Of a DNA stretch of 7,088 bases, positions 5,744 through 7,088 are shown piece after piece (position 1 is the first letter of the stretch; every line of letters starts with the position of its first letter). The notes below the pieces were generated by a model. It saw nothing but the letters and a program-made list of their open reading frames with translations. It searched no databases and was not told the origin of the DNA. This DNA comes from Rhodospirillales bacterium (GTDB lineage: Bacteria; Pseudomonadota; Alphaproteobacteria; ATCC43930; CGMCC-115725), in NCBI GenBank assembly GCA_015654725.1, contig JAATGI010000078.1, positions 1 through 7,088 on the forward strand, written 5' to 3'. A program made the translations under genes and the position numbers.

Positions 5744-6604
5744 TTAATTCCAACCCGCCCGCATCCCGTAAGGGAAAAAATCGAGCACCGCCTCGATGCC
5801 GGTGATCTTGCCGCCGCGCACCTGGAACAATTCCGCGATCAGCGCGGTCGAGGGTTTTTGGGTAAAGGCCGGCAATGGGACGGTGCCGTGGCCCTTGACC
5901 GCGACGGATTTCATGGTCGCCGGATGGTCGAAGCAGACGATGCCAAAGACCAGCCCGCGCTCGCGATCGACGATCGGATAACGGCGGTCGCGGATCGCCT
6001 CGATATAGGCGTAATAGCCGGTGCCGATCTGGTCGGCGACTTTCATGCCCCAGAGCGGAACAGCGGGATTGCCGCCAACCTCTTTGTTAAGCGTGGTCTG
6101 CGTGCCGTTCTCGATTCGGGCGCAATCGTCCGTCACTGGGATCATCTCGCCGTTGCTGCGTTCGATGCCGTCGAAATAGGCATTGCCCGCGGCGATCAGG
6201 GCGGCGCGCGCGCCGCGTTCGGTCTCGGGCAGAACATCGGCGAAAGCGGTGCGCGGCGTCATTCCCGCGGGGTTGAAGATGCGCTCATGCCCGCGGCAGA
6301 TCACGGCTTCGATCTCGGCGATGGCGCCATCCCGTTCGCGCAACCGCAGCGCCAGCACGCTCGGATTGCAGTTCTCGCGCACGGCGCCGAAAAAGCCGAT
6401 CTGCCCGGCCTCGGGCTCGGCGGCGATCGCGCGCCGGCTAAGGCCGCCCGCCGTCGCGGTCGCCCACAGGCCCTTGCCGAAGGCGAGGGCCTGGCCGTTC
6501 TCGGTATAGGCGGCCGATGGCGCCAAGGGCAGCCGCGACGGGTCGTGTCCCTCGATCGCATCGAGGGTGCGGTCCAGCAACTGAGTCAAAGCCACCCGGT
6601 CCAT
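5744..6604 (-). CDS. NTF2/SnoaL-like two-half protein (DUF8021-type), function unknown
   Basis: A 286-residue soluble protein without signal peptide or membrane segment. ATG 6604 is supported by GGAGG about six bases upstream on the minus strand. Two similar halves can be seen. The first runs from MDRVALTQLLDRTLDAI through YTENGQAL (33-40) to a strand rich in E/I/A near 84-104. The second starts at about 135 with AYFDGIERSNGEMIPVTDDC (142-161), then RIENGTQTT (163-171), and ends ELFQVRGGKITGIEAVLDFF (258-277). The YFDGIE...DDC.R.ENG pattern followed by 'R.GKI..IEA' is the signature of the NTF2-like superfamily (SnoaL, ketosteroid isomerase relatives), and the double arrangement recalls DUF8021 proteins from memory. 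Such proteins are often found beside oxidoreductases and may be isomerases, dehydratases or ligand binders. Activity here is unknown. It is divergent from the quinone oxidoreductase and precedes the GT39 gene. Confidence 0.75.
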   Translation of the reverse strand: MDRVALTQLLDRTLDAIEGHDPSRLPLAPSAAYTENGQALAFGKGLWATATAGGLSRRAIAAEPEAGQIGFFGAVRENCNPSVLALRLRERDGAIAEIEAVICRGHERIFNPAGMTPRTAFADVLPETERGARAALIAAGNAYFDGIERSNGEMIPVTDDCARIENGTQTTLNKEVGGNPAVPLWGMKVADQIGTGYYAYIEAIRDRRYPIVDRERGLVFGIVCFDHPATMKSVAVKGHGTVPLPAFTQKPSTALIAELFQVRGGKITGIEAVLDFFPYGMRAGWN

Positions 6605-6669
6605 TTCCGCCTCCGCTTCGTTTCTTGATCTCGTATGATAAGCAAAACGTTTGATCGAGGGAGTGGCAA
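6605..6669. promoter_or_regulatory. Divergent intergenic promoter region
   Basis: These 65 bases separate the NTF2-like gene from the quinone oxidoreductase and must hold control sites for one or both. TATGAT at 6634-6639 on plus and TATCAT (complement of 6635-6640) on minus each match the -10 consensus at 5 of 6, so one AT-rich core could serve both directions. No good -35 lies at ideal spacing on either strand. AAACGTTT at 6645-6652 is an 8-base palindrome and a possible operator. Ribosome sites lie at each edge (GGAGG for minus, GAGGGAG for plus). Confidence 0.4.
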
Positions 6670-7088
6670 TTGCGCGCCTGGTTGGTCGAGAAAATCACCA
6701 CCGAGGGCGAGCTGCGCCTCGCCGAGGTGCCGACGCCTTCGCCCCGCGGCGACCAGGCCTTGGTCAAGATCGAGGCGGCGGGGCTGAACTTTCTCGACAC
6801 GCTGGTGGTGCGCGGCCAATACCAGGTAAAGCCGCCCTTGCCCTTCTCGCCGGGGGTCGAGATCGCCGGCACCGTGGCGGCGGTGGGGCCGGATTCGCCG
6901 TACCGTGTCGGCGAGCGCATCGCCGCCGCCTGCGAGTTCGGCGGCTTCGCCGAATATGCGATCGCACCGCGCTTCGGCAGCGTCGCCCTGCCGCCGGAGA
7001 TGCCGGCGCGCGACGCGGTGGCGCTTCTGACCATCTATCCGACCGCGCGTCTCTCCTTGCGCAATCGCGCGCGGCTCAAGCCCGGCGA
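6670..7088 (+). CDS. Zinc-free MDR family NADPH:quinone oxidoreductase, 3'-truncated by window edge
   Basis: The first 139 residues of a medium-chain dehydrogenase/reductase related to quinone oxidoreductase, which reduces quinones or activated double bonds with NADPH in the cytoplasm. The GroES-like domain begins RAWLVEKITTEGELRLAEVP. It has the quinone-reductase signature in GLNFLDTLVVRGQYQV (38-53) followed by PLPFSPGVEIAGTV (56-69), and then GERIAA and GGFAEYA. The cysteine and histidine zinc ligands of alcohol dehydrogenases are absent, as expected for the QOR branch. The nucleotide-binding GxGxxG part lies beyond the window. The start is TTG 6670: GAGGGAG (6657-6663) is six bases upstream, an in-frame TGA at 6652-6654 blocks any longer reading, and the protein then begins exactly like family members. 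It could alternatively be named a crotonyl-CoA-reductase-like or general 'zinc-binding' dehydrogenase. Confidence 0.9.
   Translation, partial: MRAWLVEKITTEGELRLAEVPTPSPRGDQALVKIEAAGLNFLDTLVVRGQYQVKPPLPFSPGVEIAGTVAAVGPDSPYRVGERIAAACEFGGFAEYAIAPRFGSVALPPEMPARDAVALLTIYPTARLSLRNRARLKPG

Noticed and set aside
5001..5747. A 248-codon plus-strand open frame opposite the GT39 N-terminal half
   Set aside because: Low-complexity Arg/Gln/Gly-rich translation with no hydrophobic core; the opposite strand encodes clear membrane segments and the GT39 DE loop.
5693..6628. A 311-codon plus-strand open frame opposite the NTF2-like gene
   Set aside because: No motifs and an Ala/Gly/Arg/Asp-rich shadow composition; the minus-strand reading has a good ribosome site and a patterned NTF2-like protein.

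Overview
The window is G+C-rich chromosomal DNA with strong Shine-Dalgarno sites, GC-ending codons and short intergenic gaps. Its gene families are a GMC oxidoreductase, an atypical SDR, a siderophore-interacting-type flavoprotein, a Rieske oxygenase, a GT39 protein, an NTF2-like protein and a quinone oxidoreductase. Together these suggest a soil or environmental alphaproteobacterium (Rhodospirillales or Hyphomicrobiales-like). That placement is inferred from style and gene content; no marker gene is present. I see no rRNA, tRNA, CRISPR array, IS element or phage gene.

Plus strand, 2-4116: the 3' part of a GMC-family flavin dehydrogenase is followed, within 11 bases, by an atypical SDR (COG2910-like). 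After a 54-base gap that holds a possible promoter and an AT-rich operator-like inverted repeat comes a siderophore-interacting-protein (SIP) family FAD reductase. A 298-base non-coding stretch follows. It holds a tiny His/Cys-rich ORF with a strong ribosome binding site, a near-consensus promoter, tandem direct repeats and G+C-rich hairpins. It leads into a complete single-component-type Rieske [2Fe-2S] oxygenase alpha subunit with all visible metal ligands.

Minus strand, 4133-6604: an NTF2-like (DUF8021-type) protein is transcribed leftward, followed 35 bases later by a GT39-type polytopic glycosyltransferase. The glycosyltransferase is split by a +1 frameshift at a five-base homopolymer (4987-4991). 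This pair converges on the Rieske gene with a gap of only 16 bases and no visible terminator.

Plus strand, 6670-end: a zinc-free MDR/NADPH:quinone oxidoreductase starts from TTG and runs off the right edge. It is divergent from the NTF2-like gene across a 65-base shared promoter region.

Overall the window looks like an accessory catabolic or redox neighbourhood: alcohol oxidation (GMC), NAD(P)-dependent reduction (SDR, QOR), flavin reduction (SIP), ring or C-H oxygenation (Rieske) and an NTF2-like partner. The substrate cannot be read from sequence. I do not see a clearly new defence or mobile system. The most unusual parts are the leader region before the Rieske gene, the operator-like repeat before the SIP gene and the broken GT39 gene.
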